The notes below the pieces were generated by a model that worked only from the letters and a program-made list of their open reading frames with translations, did not search any database and was not told the DNA's origin. A DNA stretch of 40,773 nucleotides from Alphaproteobacteria bacterium. Its GTDB lineage: Bacteria > Pseudomonadota > Alphaproteobacteria > Puniceispirillales > Puniceispirillaceae. Shown here one piece after another: positions 1 through 8,008 of the stretch (the first letter of the stretch is position 1; the number at the start of each line of letters is the position of its first letter). The stretch spans positions 1 to 40,773 of the forward strand of contig JAURQT010000106.1 in assembly GCA_030835985.1 (NCBI GenBank), in the 5' to 3' direction. The position numbers and the translations under genes are program-made.

Positions 1-1007
1 ATCATCAATACCATTTCACGGGTAATGGTTTGAAATTCAAAATCCAGCTCTGCCCCGCCCTGATAGAGCGCACCAAATAACAGGCTGGCACATAAAATCC
101 CGACAGGGTGGTTTCGTCCCATCAATGCCACCGCAATGCCGGTAAAGCCATAGCCGGAGGTGAAGTTTAAAATGACCCGCTCCTGCACCCCTAAAATTTC
201 GTTTAAGGACATTAAACCGGCCAGACCGCCTGAAATCGCCATCGCAATCATAATGATACGGGCAGGATTATGCCCGGCATAAATAGCGGCTGGCTCGCTG
301 TGGCCGGTTGCCCGAATGATATAGCCCAGACGCGTGCGCCAGATCAGCACCCAGACCCCGAAGCTGGCCAACAGCGCCACGATAAAGGAAAAATTCAACG
401 GCGATCGGGCGACCGTGAATCCAAATCTGTTTAGCACCTCATATATTTGTGGCAAGCCTACCCCCTGGGCAAAGCTGCGCGTTTCCGGCGACATCTGGCC
501 AGGGGCCATTAACATCCCGGCCAGAAGCCATACCATTATCGAGGCGGCGATAAAATTAAACATAATGGTGGTGATCACAATATGGCTACCGCGCCTGGCT
601 TGCAACCAGCCCGGAATAGCCCCCCATACCGCCCCAAAGAGCGCCGCCGCCAATATCGCCAATACTACCACCATCATAGGCGGCAAAATATTATCCAGTG
701 CCAGACAGATAAACCCAACACCCAGCCCGCCCATCATCGCCTGGCCTTCCCCGCCAATATTAAACAGCATCGCATGAAAGGCGACCGCGACCGCCAGGCC
801 GGTAAAAATAAAATTGGTGGCATAAAACAGCGTATAGCCAAGCGCGCCCTTATAGAGAAATGCCCCCTTTAGCATCACCCCCATCGCCACAAAGGGGTTT
901 TCGCCAATAATCGCGATAATAATCCCGGAGACGACCAGCGCGGCCATCACATTCAACAGGGGCAACAGGCCAATATCTATCCAGCGTGGCAAGATATCCT
1001 GGTTCAT
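1..1007 (-). CDS. Nucleoside-type ABC transporter permease (BPD_transp_2 family), C-terminus cut by the window edge
   Basis: This open frame is absent from the ORF track because it has no stop inside the window. I translated it by hand from the ATG at 1007: it begins MNQDILPRWIDIGLLPLLNV and stays open for 335 codons to the left edge. It is strongly hydrophobic, with about eight membrane-spanning stretches, and contains FNIGGEGQAMMGG and HNPARIIMIAMAISGGLAG, typical of inner-membrane permeases paired with BMP-family binding proteins (the YufP/NupP group). Its ATG overlaps the stop of the upstream ATPase gene as ATGA, so translation is probably coupled. Such systems usually have a second, shorter permease gene next, which would lie beyond the left edge. 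The transported compound is inferred to be a nucleoside or related base from the operon. Only a few C-terminal residues are likely missing. Confidence 0.88.
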   Translation of the reverse strand, partial: MNQDILPRWIDIGLLPLLNVMAALVVSGIIIAIIGENPFVAMGVMLKGAFLYKGALGYTLFYATNFIFTGLAVAVAFHAMLFNIGGEGQAMMGGLGVGFICLALDNILPPMMVVVLAILAAALFGAVWGAIPGWLQARRGSHIVITTIMFNFIAASIMVWLLAGMLMAPGQMSPETRSFAQGVGLPQIYEVLNRFGFTVARSPLNFSFIVALLASFGVWVLIWRTRLGYIIRATGHSEPAAIYAGHNPARIIMIAMAISGGLAGLMSLNEILGVQERVILNFTSGYGFTGIAVALMGRNHPVGILCASLLFGALYQGGAELDFEFQTITREMVLM

Positions 1008-2590
1008 GCCGGCACCTGTGAAGGGGCGTGATGTTCAATGCCAGCCATCATCCGTCCAATTTTTTGAATATCGGCTTCCTGACGTTTTAAAATCCCCATA
1101 TTCTGGCCTGCATTCATCACCATAATCCGATCTGACAGGGTAAGGATTTCATCCAGCTCTACCGAGACCAAAATCACCGCACAGCCCCTGTCACGCAAGC
1201 CCAGCAACTGTTTATGAATAAATTCTATGGCGCCGATATCCACCCCTCTGGTTGGCTGGCCGACCAGCAATATATCCGGCTGGGCAGATATCTCGCGCGC
1301 GACCACAATTTTTTGCTGGTTGCCGCCTGAAAATAAATTGCTTTTCAGGCGCGGATCAGCCGGGCGAATATCAAAATCTGTCATTAATTTCTGGCAATGG
1401 CGGGTGGTTGCCTCAGGCGATAAAAAGACGGAACTGCCGGTTGCCGTGCCGCGCTCTTCATAGCCCAGCATCGCGGATTCAGCCGCACTAAAAGGCAGAA
1501 CAAGCCCCATTGCATGCCGGTCTTCGGGGATATGGGCAACCCCTAATTCTTTTATGCCTGCCGGGCTAAGGGGTGTTTTGGCGCTTATCTCGGCTGTCCC
1601 TATCTGGATACGCCCCTCTTGCGGGGCGGTAATGCCGGCCAGCACTTCCAGCAATTCGGACTGGCCATTGCCAGACACACCGGCAATGCCGAAAATCTCG
1701 CCGCGCCGCACCTCAAAGCAGATATCGTGCAGACAGGTTTTACCGCTTTCATCACGCAAACAAAGGCCATTAACCTGTAAACAGATATCGCCAGCTTGCC
1801 TGCCTTCATAGCCAACGGCCAATAATACCGGCCGGCCCACCATCAATTCGGCCAATTTTTCAGCAGAAGTATCCGCGGTGTCCAGATGGGCGACCATTTC
1901 ACCTGAACGCATCACCGAAACATTATCTGTCACGGCCATAATTTCCTTTAATTTATGGGTGATCAGCAAAATCGTGACCCCCTGGGCGCGCAAGGCTTTC
2001 AGAATTTCAAATAATTGTTCGGTTTCCTGCGGGGTCAACACCCCTGTCGGCTCATCCAGGATCAGAATTTTTGCCCCGCGATACAGGGCTTTGAGGATTT
2101 CCACCCGCTGCTGTAATCCCACAGCCAAATCCTGAACCGTGGCATGCAAATCCACCTGCAAGCCATATTTATCGGCAATCTCCTGTAGCCGGGACGTCGC
2201 CTTTTCCAGACCCGCAGACAAGCTATCTGCCCCTTCATGGCCGAGGATAATATTTTCCAGTACAGTGAAATTGGGTACCAGCATAAAATGCTGGTGTACC
2301 ATGCCAATGCCGCTGGCAATCGCATCTGCGGTAGAGCGTAATGTTACCGGCTGGCCAAATATTTCAATCTCGCCCTGATCAGCGGTATAAAACCCGTATA
2401 AAATGGATACCAGTGTTGATTTGCCGGCGCCATTTTCACCGACAATGCCATGAATTGTTCCCGCTGCCACATCCAGATGGATATCGCGGTTGGCCTGTAC
2501 CGCCCCGAAACTTTTAGAAATATGGTTTAAAACAATAGCAGGTGGCACATTTTCTGCGCCACCTGTATCTGAATATGTATGGTTAGCCAT
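1004..2590 (-). CDS. ABC transporter ATP-binding protein with two ABC domains (nucleoside/sugar type)
   Basis: The 528-aa protein carries two tandem ATPase domains, the layout of MglA/RbsA/YufO-type ATPases. The first has a Walker A GENGAGKS (about residue 52), a Q-loop region MVHQHFMLVPNFTVLENI and Walker B ILILDEPTGVLTPQE. The second has a degenerate Walker A GVSGNGQSELLEVLAG, signature FSGGNQQK and Walker B ILLVGQPTRGVDIG, where the usual DEP is replaced by GQP; this asymmetry is normal for the family. HQHFMLVP is typical of ATPases working with BMP-type binding proteins. It lies between the binding-protein gene (27-bp gap) and the permease (4-bp overlap) and would energise the same importer on the cytoplasmic face. 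The substrate is inferred from the neighbours. Confidence 0.95.
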   Translation of the reverse strand: MANHTYSDTGGAENVPPAIVLNHISKSFGAVQANRDIHLDVAAGTIHGIVGENGAGKSTLVSILYGFYTADQGEIEIFGQPVTLRSTADAIASGIGMVHQHFMLVPNFTVLENIILGHEGADSLSAGLEKATSRLQEIADKYGLQVDLHATVQDLAVGLQQRVEILKALYRGAKILILDEPTGVLTPQETEQLFEILKALRAQGVTILLITHKLKEIMAVTDNVSVMRSGEMVAHLDTADTSAEKLAELMVGRPVLLAVGYEGRQAGDICLQVNGLCLRDESGKTCLHDICFEVRRGEIFGIAGVSGNGQSELLEVLAGITAPQEGRIQIGTAEISAKTPLSPAGIKELGVAHIPEDRHAMGLVLPFSAAESAMLGYEERGTATGSSVFLSPEATTRHCQKLMTDFDIRPADPRLKSNLFSGGNQQKIVVAREISAQPDILLVGQPTRGVDIGAIEFIHKQLLGLRDRGCAVILVSVELDEILTLSDRIMVMNAGQNMGILKRQEADIQKIGRMMAGIEHHAPSQVPA

Positions 2591-2617
2591 CTTTTTTAAC
2601 AGCGTAAAAAACGGCCA

Positions 2618-3625
2618 TTAATACGGGCAATTGGAATTGCTTTCGTAATTATGAACCTTGACCTTGCCGCTGAGGATATCTTTGCGGGCCTGTTCAACAG
2701 CGGCCTTGATATCAGCTGTGACAAGAGAGGCATTATTATCATCCAGTGCCCAGTCCACACCGCCTTCAGCGACACCTAATGTATGTACACCAGAGGTGAA
2801 TTTGCCATCCATCGCATCTTTAAAGGTTTCATACGCAGCCACATCCACGCGCTTTAGCATAGAGGTCAGAACCGAACCGGGGGCCAGGCCATTCTGGTTT
2901 GAGTCTACCCCGATAGCCAGCTTGCCGGCATCAGCAGCGGCCTGAATAACCCCAAGGCCAGTACCACCTGCTGCGTGATAGACAACATCTGCCCCGCGAT
3001 CGATTTGGCTTTTTGCCAGTTCTGCACCCTTGGCCGGGTCATTCCAGGCAGACGGGGTTGTACCGGTCATATTCTGATAGATATTGGCCGAGCCGTTTGC
3101 GGCCTTTACCCCGCCAACATAACCGCAGGCAAATTTGCGTATAAGCGGAATATCCATACCGCCAACAAAGCCGACCTTGCCTGTTTTACTTGCCAGTGCA
3201 GCGGCCACCCCGACCAGATAGCTGCCCTCATGTTCTTTAAAGGAATATTGGCGCAGATTTGGGGCATCCAGCCAGCTGACATCGATGATAGAGAATTGCT
3301 TGTCCGGATATTCTGCGGCCACTTTGGCAATCGCATCTGCCTGGGCAAAGCCAACCCCTAAAATGATGGTTGCACCGCGCTCTGCCATCCGGCGCATGGC
3401 CTGTTCGCGCTGGGTCTCGTTCGTGACTTCAAATTCCATCACTTCGATACCTGTTTCATCGGTAAATTTCTTTACCCCGTTATAAACCCCCTCATTAAAG
3501 GATTTATCAAACTTACCGCCCATATCATAAATCACTGCTGGTTTGATATCTGCTGCATGCACCAAAGAAACCAAACCAATGGCAGATATCGCTGCAATGG
3601 CGAGTGTTTTGACGAATTTCATCAT
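2618..3625 (-). CDS. BMP-family periplasmic nucleoside-binding protein
   Basis: This 335-aa protein is the solute receptor of the adjacent ABC importer. It starts with a signal peptide (hydrophobic core AIAAISAIGLVSL, likely cleavage after VHA), without a lipobox, so it should be a soluble periplasmic protein rather than a lipoprotein as in Gram-positive BmpA. Family features are DMGGKFDKSFNEGVYNG near the mature N-terminus, FVGGMDIPLIRKFACGYVGG in the middle and YHAAGGTGLGVIQAA, all typical of the Bmp/PnrA fold that binds purine and pyrimidine nucleosides. Two adjacent ATGs exist (3625 and 3622); GGGAG sits 4 or 7 bases upstream, so the second may be used. The gene follows the dioxygenase by 13 bp and precedes the ATPase by 27 bp. 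Ligand identity is inference from the family plus the adjoining nucleoside hydrolase. Confidence 0.93.
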   Translation of the reverse strand: MMKFVKTLAIAAISAIGLVSLVHAADIKPAVIYDMGGKFDKSFNEGVYNGVKKFTDETGIEVMEFEVTNETQREQAMRRMAERGATIILGVGFAQADAIAKVAAEYPDKQFSIIDVSWLDAPNLRQYSFKEHEGSYLVGVAAALASKTGKVGFVGGMDIPLIRKFACGYVGGVKAANGSANIYQNMTGTTPSAWNDPAKGAELAKSQIDRGADVVYHAAGGTGLGVIQAAADAGKLAIGVDSNQNGLAPGSVLTSMLKRVDVAAYETFKDAMDGKFTSGVHTLGVAEGGVDWALDDNNASLVTADIKAAVEQARKDILSGKVKVHNYESNSNCPY

Positions 3626-3638
3626 CTTTCTCCCTATT

Positions 3639-4472
3639 TTATTTTAAACCAATCTGTTTGAGCCGCTCTTGTAAAAACTGGTCTGCTGTAAAAGCAGGCT
3701 TTAATTCCACATCCGGGCGCGGATGCAAAAACATAGGCATAGAATAGCGTGACTGATTTGGATTTTCACCTGGATTCACCACCCGATGCGTTGTCGAGGG
3801 GAAATAATTATCGCTGGCCAGAGCCAGCATATCCCCGTTATTGATTGTAATCATACCAGGATCGCACGGCACATCATGCCAGTGACCATGCGTATCTTTT
3901 GCCTGCAAGCCGGGCTGAGAGCCGGCGACCAGCAAGGTAATAAGGTTAATATCTTCATGTGCGGCGGCGCGAATCGCAGCAGATACCTCATCGGCAGCGA
4001 CCGGCGGGTAATGCAAAATCCTGAGCAGGCTTTGCGCGCTCTGTGCCATCATATCCTGCAAGGGCTGGCTTAATTTTTGCGCGATATCTTCTGGCAACTG
4101 GCTATCCAGCCAGCCAAGCAGCTCTATGCCCAGCCCGACCAGATCGCCATAAAATTCTCTGGTTTCCTGTGCCAGCCCATCCGGGACTTGCCCCCATGGA
4201 TAGACATGGAAAAACTCTTTTAAATCCTTTTCCCTTGCATCTTTGGCATGCTCGGACTTAAACGGGAAATAGCCATCCTGGCGCACCGGATCACGCAAGT
4301 AATCATGCTTTTCCTCTGTGGCAAAAAACGCGCCCCAGCTGGCATAAATCGCCTCAATCCGTGCGGCGGTAATCGGATGGTTGGTTAACACCGCAAAGCC
4401 GGTTTCGCGCAAGGATTGCGCCAATAATAGGGGCGCATTTTCAGAACGATAATCCACAGTTTGAATGTGCAT
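3639..4472 (-). CDS. 2-oxoglutarate/Fe(II)-dependent dioxygenase, isopenicillin N synthase-like; possible nucleobase or nucleoside oxygenase
   Basis: The 277-aa protein has the layout of the DIOX_N plus 2OG-FeII_Oxy family (IPNS/flavanone hydroxylase/thymine 7-hydroxylase superfamily). The iron triad is visible as HED (His172, Asp174) and His229 in STTHRV, and the 2-oxoglutarate carboxylate-binding RxS as RYS (Arg242, Ser244). The N-terminal SLRETGFAVLTNHPI matches the usual GF-hydrophobic-xxxxHP stretch. The track starts at a TTG (4481); I prefer the ATG at 4472, which has AAAAAGGGG upstream. It sits between a nucleoside hydrolase (43-bp gap) and a nucleoside-binding protein (13-bp gap). Thymine 7-hydroxylase and deoxynucleoside 2'-hydroxylase of fungi use the same chemistry, so oxidation of a pyrimidine base or nucleoside is a reasonable inference. 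The family assignment is firm; the substrate is not. Confidence 0.9.
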   Translation of the reverse strand: MHIQTVDYRSENAPLLLAQSLRETGFAVLTNHPITAARIEAIYASWGAFFATEEKHDYLRDPVRQDGYFPFKSEHAKDAREKDLKEFFHVYPWGQVPDGLAQETREFYGDLVGLGIELLGWLDSQLPEDIAQKLSQPLQDMMAQSAQSLLRILHYPPVAADEVSAAIRAAAHEDINLITLLVAGSQPGLQAKDTHGHWHDVPCDPGMITINNGDMLALASDNYFPSTTHRVVNPGENPNQSRYSMPMFLHPRPDVELKPAFTADQFLQERLKQIGLK

Positions 4473-4515
4473 GACAACCAACCCCTTTTTAACGCCACTG
4501 GCCTGATACAGTTTT

Positions 4516-5478
4516 TTAGCTCTGTGTGCTGGAAATTCTGCTATCTCTTATTGTGTCAGCTTGTGCGCAGATATCCAGAAAAATTTTACGCACCCGCGCA
4601 ATATCCGCTGTTATGGCGACATTCACCGCCCGGCGTCCGCTGTCTGTATCCGCGATGGTGCGGCCGATTTCCTCACCCTGGCACACCACCTTTAACGGGG
4701 CCGGGCGAAAGCTGAACGCATCCCGGTCGGTAATGGCGATAACCGCTGACGGGTCATGCATCATACAATGATATATCCCCCCCACAGAATGATAAAAATC
4801 GATATAAAATTTGGTCATATCCGCCAGAAATCCGCCTATATCGGGCGAGCTGCCTCGCAGGCTGTCAAAATCATCCTGTACACAGGTAATGGTCTGGGTA
4901 ACATCCAGCCCGATTAGATCCATCTCCCAATCTGCGGCAAATACCGTGTCAGCGGCATGCGGATCATTCCAGATATTTGCCTCGGCAAAGCCGGTGACAT
5001 TACCCGGACACCATACCGCCCCGCCCATTATCACCAGCTTTTTTACATATTTCGTGATTTCCGGATCATAATCCAGCAAGGCCGCGATATTGGTAAGCGG
5101 GCCGACCGGACATAAAATCACCTCGCCTGGATATTGCCGGCAGGTTTCAGACAAAAACACCGCTGCCGCGCGCGGGTCTGGCTGGCGGCCGGGGTTTGGG
5201 GCAGGCAAATTACCGAACCCTTCATCGCCATGTACATAATGAGATGGCTGGTTTGCATCCTGGACGCGTGGGCGCAAAGCCCCTTGTGCGACCGGAATAG
5301 CACTGCCAGCCTGTTCCACCAGATAGAGCGCATTTCGGGTTGCCTGATGGGTAAAGACATTACCAAAGATAGAGGTTAGCCCTAACAGCTCCAAGCGGGG
5401 ATCGGCAAAAGCCAGGTGAATGGCCATCGCATCATCGATGCCGGGATCGGTATCAATAATGATTTTATCTATCGCCAT
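4516..5478 (-). CDS. Inosine/uridine-preferring nucleoside hydrolase
   Basis: This 320-aa protein hydrolyses the N-glycosidic bond of ribonucleosides to free base and ribose. The calcium-binding signature DTDPGIDDA begins at about residue 9, NIWNDPHAAD follows mid-protein, and the C-terminal HDPSAV supplies the last conserved Asp and His. Length is usual for IUNH enzymes, and no signal peptide is visible, so it is cytoplasmic. The start ATG at 5478 has AAGGGT about 7 bases upstream. It lies 26 bp behind pyrE and 43 bp ahead of the dioxygenase. With the nucleoside importer downstream, it supplies free bases from imported nucleosides. Whether it prefers pyrimidine or purine nucleosides cannot be read from the sequence with confidence; its position next to pyrE and pyrC leans towards pyrimidines. 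Confidence 0.95.
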   Translation of the reverse strand: MAIDKIIIDTDPGIDDAMAIHLAFADPRLELLGLTSIFGNVFTHQATRNALYLVEQAGSAIPVAQGALRPRVQDANQPSHYVHGDEGFGNLPAPNPGRQPDPRAAAVFLSETCRQYPGEVILCPVGPLTNIAALLDYDPEITKYVKKLVIMGGAVWCPGNVTGFAEANIWNDPHAADTVFAADWEMDLIGLDVTQTITCVQDDFDSLRGSSPDIGGFLADMTKFYIDFYHSVGGIYHCMMHDPSAVIAITDRDAFSFRPAPLKVVCQGEEIGRTIADTDSGRRAVNVAITADIARVRKIFLDICAQADTIRDSRISSTQS

Positions 5479-5504
5479 AATGACCCTTCATCTATGTTGC
5501 CTTT

Positions 5505-6191
5505 TTATTTTGTGCTGCCCCCATTGGCCGCAGACCAGCCCTTTGGATCGCGCAGAAACGCCTCGACAGTTGCACAGGTTTTATCATCAAATTTATCACT
5601 TTGCCTCAGCTGTTCCAATACATCCCACCAGCTTGCCAGATAATGCAATTGCAAGCCAGCCTGTTCCAGCTCTTCTTTGGCATGGGCAAAAATATCATAA
5701 TAAAACACCACAAACACATGATGGCATTCTGCCCCTGCCTTGCGCAACGCATCGGCAAACATAAATTTGCTGCCCCCGTCTGTGGCCAGATCCTCAACCA
5801 GCAGAACCCGGCTATTTTCCGGCAGATAGCCTTCAATTTGTGCGTTACGCCCAAAACCCTTTGGTTTTTTACGCACATATTGCATCGGCAGCGCCAGCCT
5901 TTCTGCCATAAAGGCGGCAAAGGGAATGCCGGCTGTCTCGCCCCCGGCTACGCTGTCAAAGGCTTCAAATCCGGCTTCTTCGGCCAGAACCGACACACCA
6001 AAATCCATCAATGCGGCGCGAATACGAGGAAAAGAGATCAGCTTGCGGCAATCGATATACACAGGGCTGGCTGCCCCCGAGGTCAAAACAAAGGGTTTTT
6101 CTGCATTTACATGCACCGCCTCAATTTCCAGCAGCATCGATGCGGTGGCTTTTGCTATCCTCTTTTTATCTGTCAGGCTGAGGGAAATCAT
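5505..6191 (-). CDS. pyrE: Orotate phosphoribosyltransferase
   Basis: PyrE joins orotate to PRPP, giving OMP and pyrophosphate in de novo UMP synthesis. The 228-aa protein has the PRPP-binding motif [15 protein letters not shown] (around residues 127-141), the [16 protein letters not shown] region near the N-terminus and the [14 protein letters not shown] flexible catalytic loop. A long C-terminal tail ending [10 protein letters not shown] fits the alphaproteobacterial form. The ATG at 6191 is preceded by AAGGAG at 8 bases. It is 32 bp behind pyrC and 26 bp ahead of the nucleoside hydrolase, so PRPP-dependent synthesis and nucleoside breakdown are co-expressed. Such an enzyme could also act on orotate-like bases, for example 5-carboxyuracil from the neighbouring dioxygenase, but that is speculation. 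Confidence 0.95.
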   Translation of the reverse strand: MISLSLTDKKRIAKATASMLLEIEAVHVNAEKPFVLTSGAASPVYIDCRKLISFPRIRAALMDFGVSVLAEEAGFEAFDSVAGGETAGIPFAAFMAERLALPMQYVRKKPKGFGRNAQIEGYLPENSRVLLVEDLATDGGSKFMFADALRKAGAECHHVFVVFYYDIFAHAKEELEQAGLQLHYLASWWDVLEQLRQSDKFDDKTCATVEAFLRDPKGWSAANGGSTK

Positions 6192-6223
6192 CGGGCATAC
6201 TCCTTAAATATCGGCTGATCTGT

Positions 6224-7270
6224 CTAGCGTTTTTCTGCCACAGACCAGAATATTTCCATTTGCGGGTCAAAAACTGTTACCGGCCCTTCTGCGGTTTCTA
6301 CCGGTGCCAGAACAGGCTGGGCCGTTTCATGGCGCTGCAGGGTAATCGCAGCTTCATTTACCGGCAGGCGATAAAATTCTGGCCCATAGACAGAGGTGAA
6401 ATTTTCCAGCTTGTCCAGTGCCTGATGATTTTCAAAAAGCTGGGCAAGACAAGCCAGCGTATTTGGTGCATTAAAGATGCCGGCACACCCGCAAGGCTGG
6501 AGCTTTGCTGCATCAATATGCGGGGCGCTATCTGTCCCCAGAAAAACCTTGCCTGTATCGGCCAGAACCGCCTCTAGCAAGGCCAGGCGATGGCTTTCTC
6601 TTTTGGCCACGGGCAGACAGTAATAATGCGGCTTAATCCCCCCGGCCAATATCGCATTGCGATTAATGATCAGATGATGCGGGGTAATGGTGGCGGCCAG
6701 ATTTTCATCCCCTGACAGGACGAATTGGGCAGCCTGGGCGGTGGTGATATGCTCAAACACAATCCGCAATTCCGGCAGCGTTTCGCGCAAGGGCGCAAGA
6801 ACCCGTTCGATAAATACCGCCTCGCGGTCAAAAATATCGATATCGCTATCGGTAACCTCGCCATGTACCAGAAGCGGCAAGCCTATCTCTGCCATTTTTT
6901 CCAGCACAGGCATCACCTTTTCAATATCGCGCACGCCGCTATCTGAATTGGTAGTTGCCCCGGCAGGATACAGCTTTACCGCAGAAATAATGCCGGCTTC
7001 TGCCCCCTTTTGAAGGTCAGCCGGACAGGTGGTTTCGGTCAGATATAATACCATCAGGGGGGTAAAAATATCGCCTGTCGGCACCGCCGATAAAATGCGC
7101 GCGCGATACGCGTCTGCCATCGCTGAAGTGGTGACAGGCGGCACCAGGTTGGGCATAATTATTGCCCGCCCGCACCAGCTGGCACTATGCGGCAAAACCG
7201 CCTGCATAACCGCCCCGTCGCGCAAATGCAGATGCCAGTCATCAGGACAGCGGATGGTAAGTTCTGTCAT
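6224..7270 (-). CDS. pyrC: Dihydroorotase, class II (PyrC type)
   Basis: PyrC reversibly closes N-carbamoyl-aspartate to dihydroorotate. At 348 aa it has the same length as the E. coli enzyme and all expected zinc ligands: DWHLHLRDG at residues 11-19, the carboxylated lysine in [13 protein letters not shown] (about 98), HGE (about 137), FEHITT (about 172) and GTDSAPH (about 245). The flexible substrate loop is TITPHHLI. It begins 9 bp after the stop of ppa and precedes pyrE by 32 bp. The mono-functional PyrC type rather than the aspartate-transcarbamoylase-linked type suggests that pyrB lies elsewhere. No attenuator-like structure is visible in the short gaps around it. Confidence 0.97.
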   Translation of the reverse strand: MTELTIRCPDDWHLHLRDGAVMQAVLPHSASWCGRAIIMPNLVPPVTTSAMADAYRARILSAVPTGDIFTPLMVLYLTETTCPADLQKGAEAGIISAVKLYPAGATTNSDSGVRDIEKVMPVLEKMAEIGLPLLVHGEVTDSDIDIFDREAVFIERVLAPLRETLPELRIVFEHITTAQAAQFVLSGDENLAATITPHHLIINRNAILAGGIKPHYYCLPVAKRESHRLALLEAVLADTGKVFLGTDSAPHIDAAKLQPCGCAGIFNAPNTLACLAQLFENHQALDKLENFTSVYGPEFYRLPVNEAAITLQRHETAQPVLAPVETAEGPVTVFDPQMEIFWSVAEKR

Positions 7271-7279
7271 GAGCCAGCC

Positions 7280-7807
7280 TTATCCATTCGCCCGCTCAAT
7301 CGCAGCACGGATCATCTCGGCTGCTTTTTCTGGCCCTTCCCAGCCCTGAACCTTTACCCATTTGGTCTTTTCCAGATCCTTGTAATGTTCAAAGAAATGG
7401 CCAATTTGTTCCAGAATAATAGCCGGTAAATCAGCGGTTGATTTTACATCCCTATAGAGCGGGTGCAATTTATCTGTCGGCACACATAACAGCTTTTCAT
7501 CCACCCCGCTTTCATCTTCCATCATCAAAACGCCAATCGGGCGGGCAGCGATGATACAGCCATGAACAATCGGCATCGGGGTCAGCACGCACGCATCAAT
7601 CGGATCGCCATCATCAGACAAGGTATGCGGCACAAAACCATAATTCACTGGATAATGCATCGGCGTATGTAAAAATCTGTCTACCAGCAACGCGCCGGAA
7701 CTCTTGTCCAGCTCATATTTTACCGGGGCAGATTGGGCCGGAATTTCAATTGCCACATTAATTTCTTCGGGCGGACTTTTACCAACAGAGATTTTGTCCA
7801 AATTCAT
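7280..7807 (-). CDS. ppa: Inorganic pyrophosphatase, family I
   Basis: Ppa hydrolyses pyrophosphate to phosphate in the cytoplasm. Active-site residues are visible: KYELDKSSGAL, YPVNYGFVPHT, the metal-binding DGDPIDACVL signature and the C-terminal HFFEHYKDLE followed by KWVKV. The track gives a 179-aa frame from 7819, but the Shine-Dalgarno AAAAAGG directly abuts that ATG with no spacer, while the second ATG at 7807 sits 11 bases behind AAGGA. Alphaproteobacterial homologues begin M(R/N)xDxIS, so MNLDKIS at 7807 (175 aa) is preferred. It is the first gene of the minus-strand pyrimidine/nucleoside operon, and its activity would pull the PyrE reaction forward. The probable promoter lies in 7820-8008, shared with the divergent monooxygenase gene. 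Confidence 0.96.
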   Translation of the reverse strand: MNLDKISVGKSPPEEINVAIEIPAQSAPVKYELDKSSGALLVDRFLHTPMHYPVNYGFVPHTLSDDGDPIDACVLTPMPIVHGCIIAARPIGVLMMEDESGVDEKLLCVPTDKLHPLYRDVKSTADLPAIILEQIGHFFEHYKDLEKTKWVKVQGWEGPEKAAEMIRAAIERANG

Positions 7808-7819
7808 TGTCTTGCTCAT

Positions 7820-8008
7820 CCTTTTTAACGCGTGATAAAAGATGCCGGCACAGGATAAAAAAATTTGCGCCTTGCATCTATCTGCTTGTGCCTATGTAAT
7901 ACCCAGATGATAGCCATTTTACCAGACAGAAATCATATATTTATCTTCCGCCTTTGGAAATTTTTACCTCCTAATCATAGCCATTTTTATAAAAGAGCCA
8001 TTTTTTAG
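7820..8008. promoter_or_regulatory. Divergent intergenic region between ppa operon and FAD monooxygenase, with repeated AGCCATTTT
   Basis: This 189-bp AT-rich gap must hold promoters in both directions. The word AGCCATTTT occurs three times on the plus strand: 7912-7920, 7979-7987 and 7996-8004; the first two are TAGCCATTTT. The third lies inside the ribosome-binding region of the monooxygenase gene, next to AAGAG at 7993-7997. Repeated half-sites near a start are typical of operators, but no factor can be named. I could not pick confident -35/-10 pairs. Confidence 0.4.

Noticed and set aside
5601-6218. 205-aa plus-strand ORF
   Set aside because: It is antisense to pyrE, which has an intact PRPP motif. 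The product shows no motifs and is typical of a shadow frame.
7911-8008. Small RNA or attenuator upstream of the FAD monooxygenase
   Set aside because: Repeats are present but no stable hairpin plus T-run, and no leader peptide frame can be made out.
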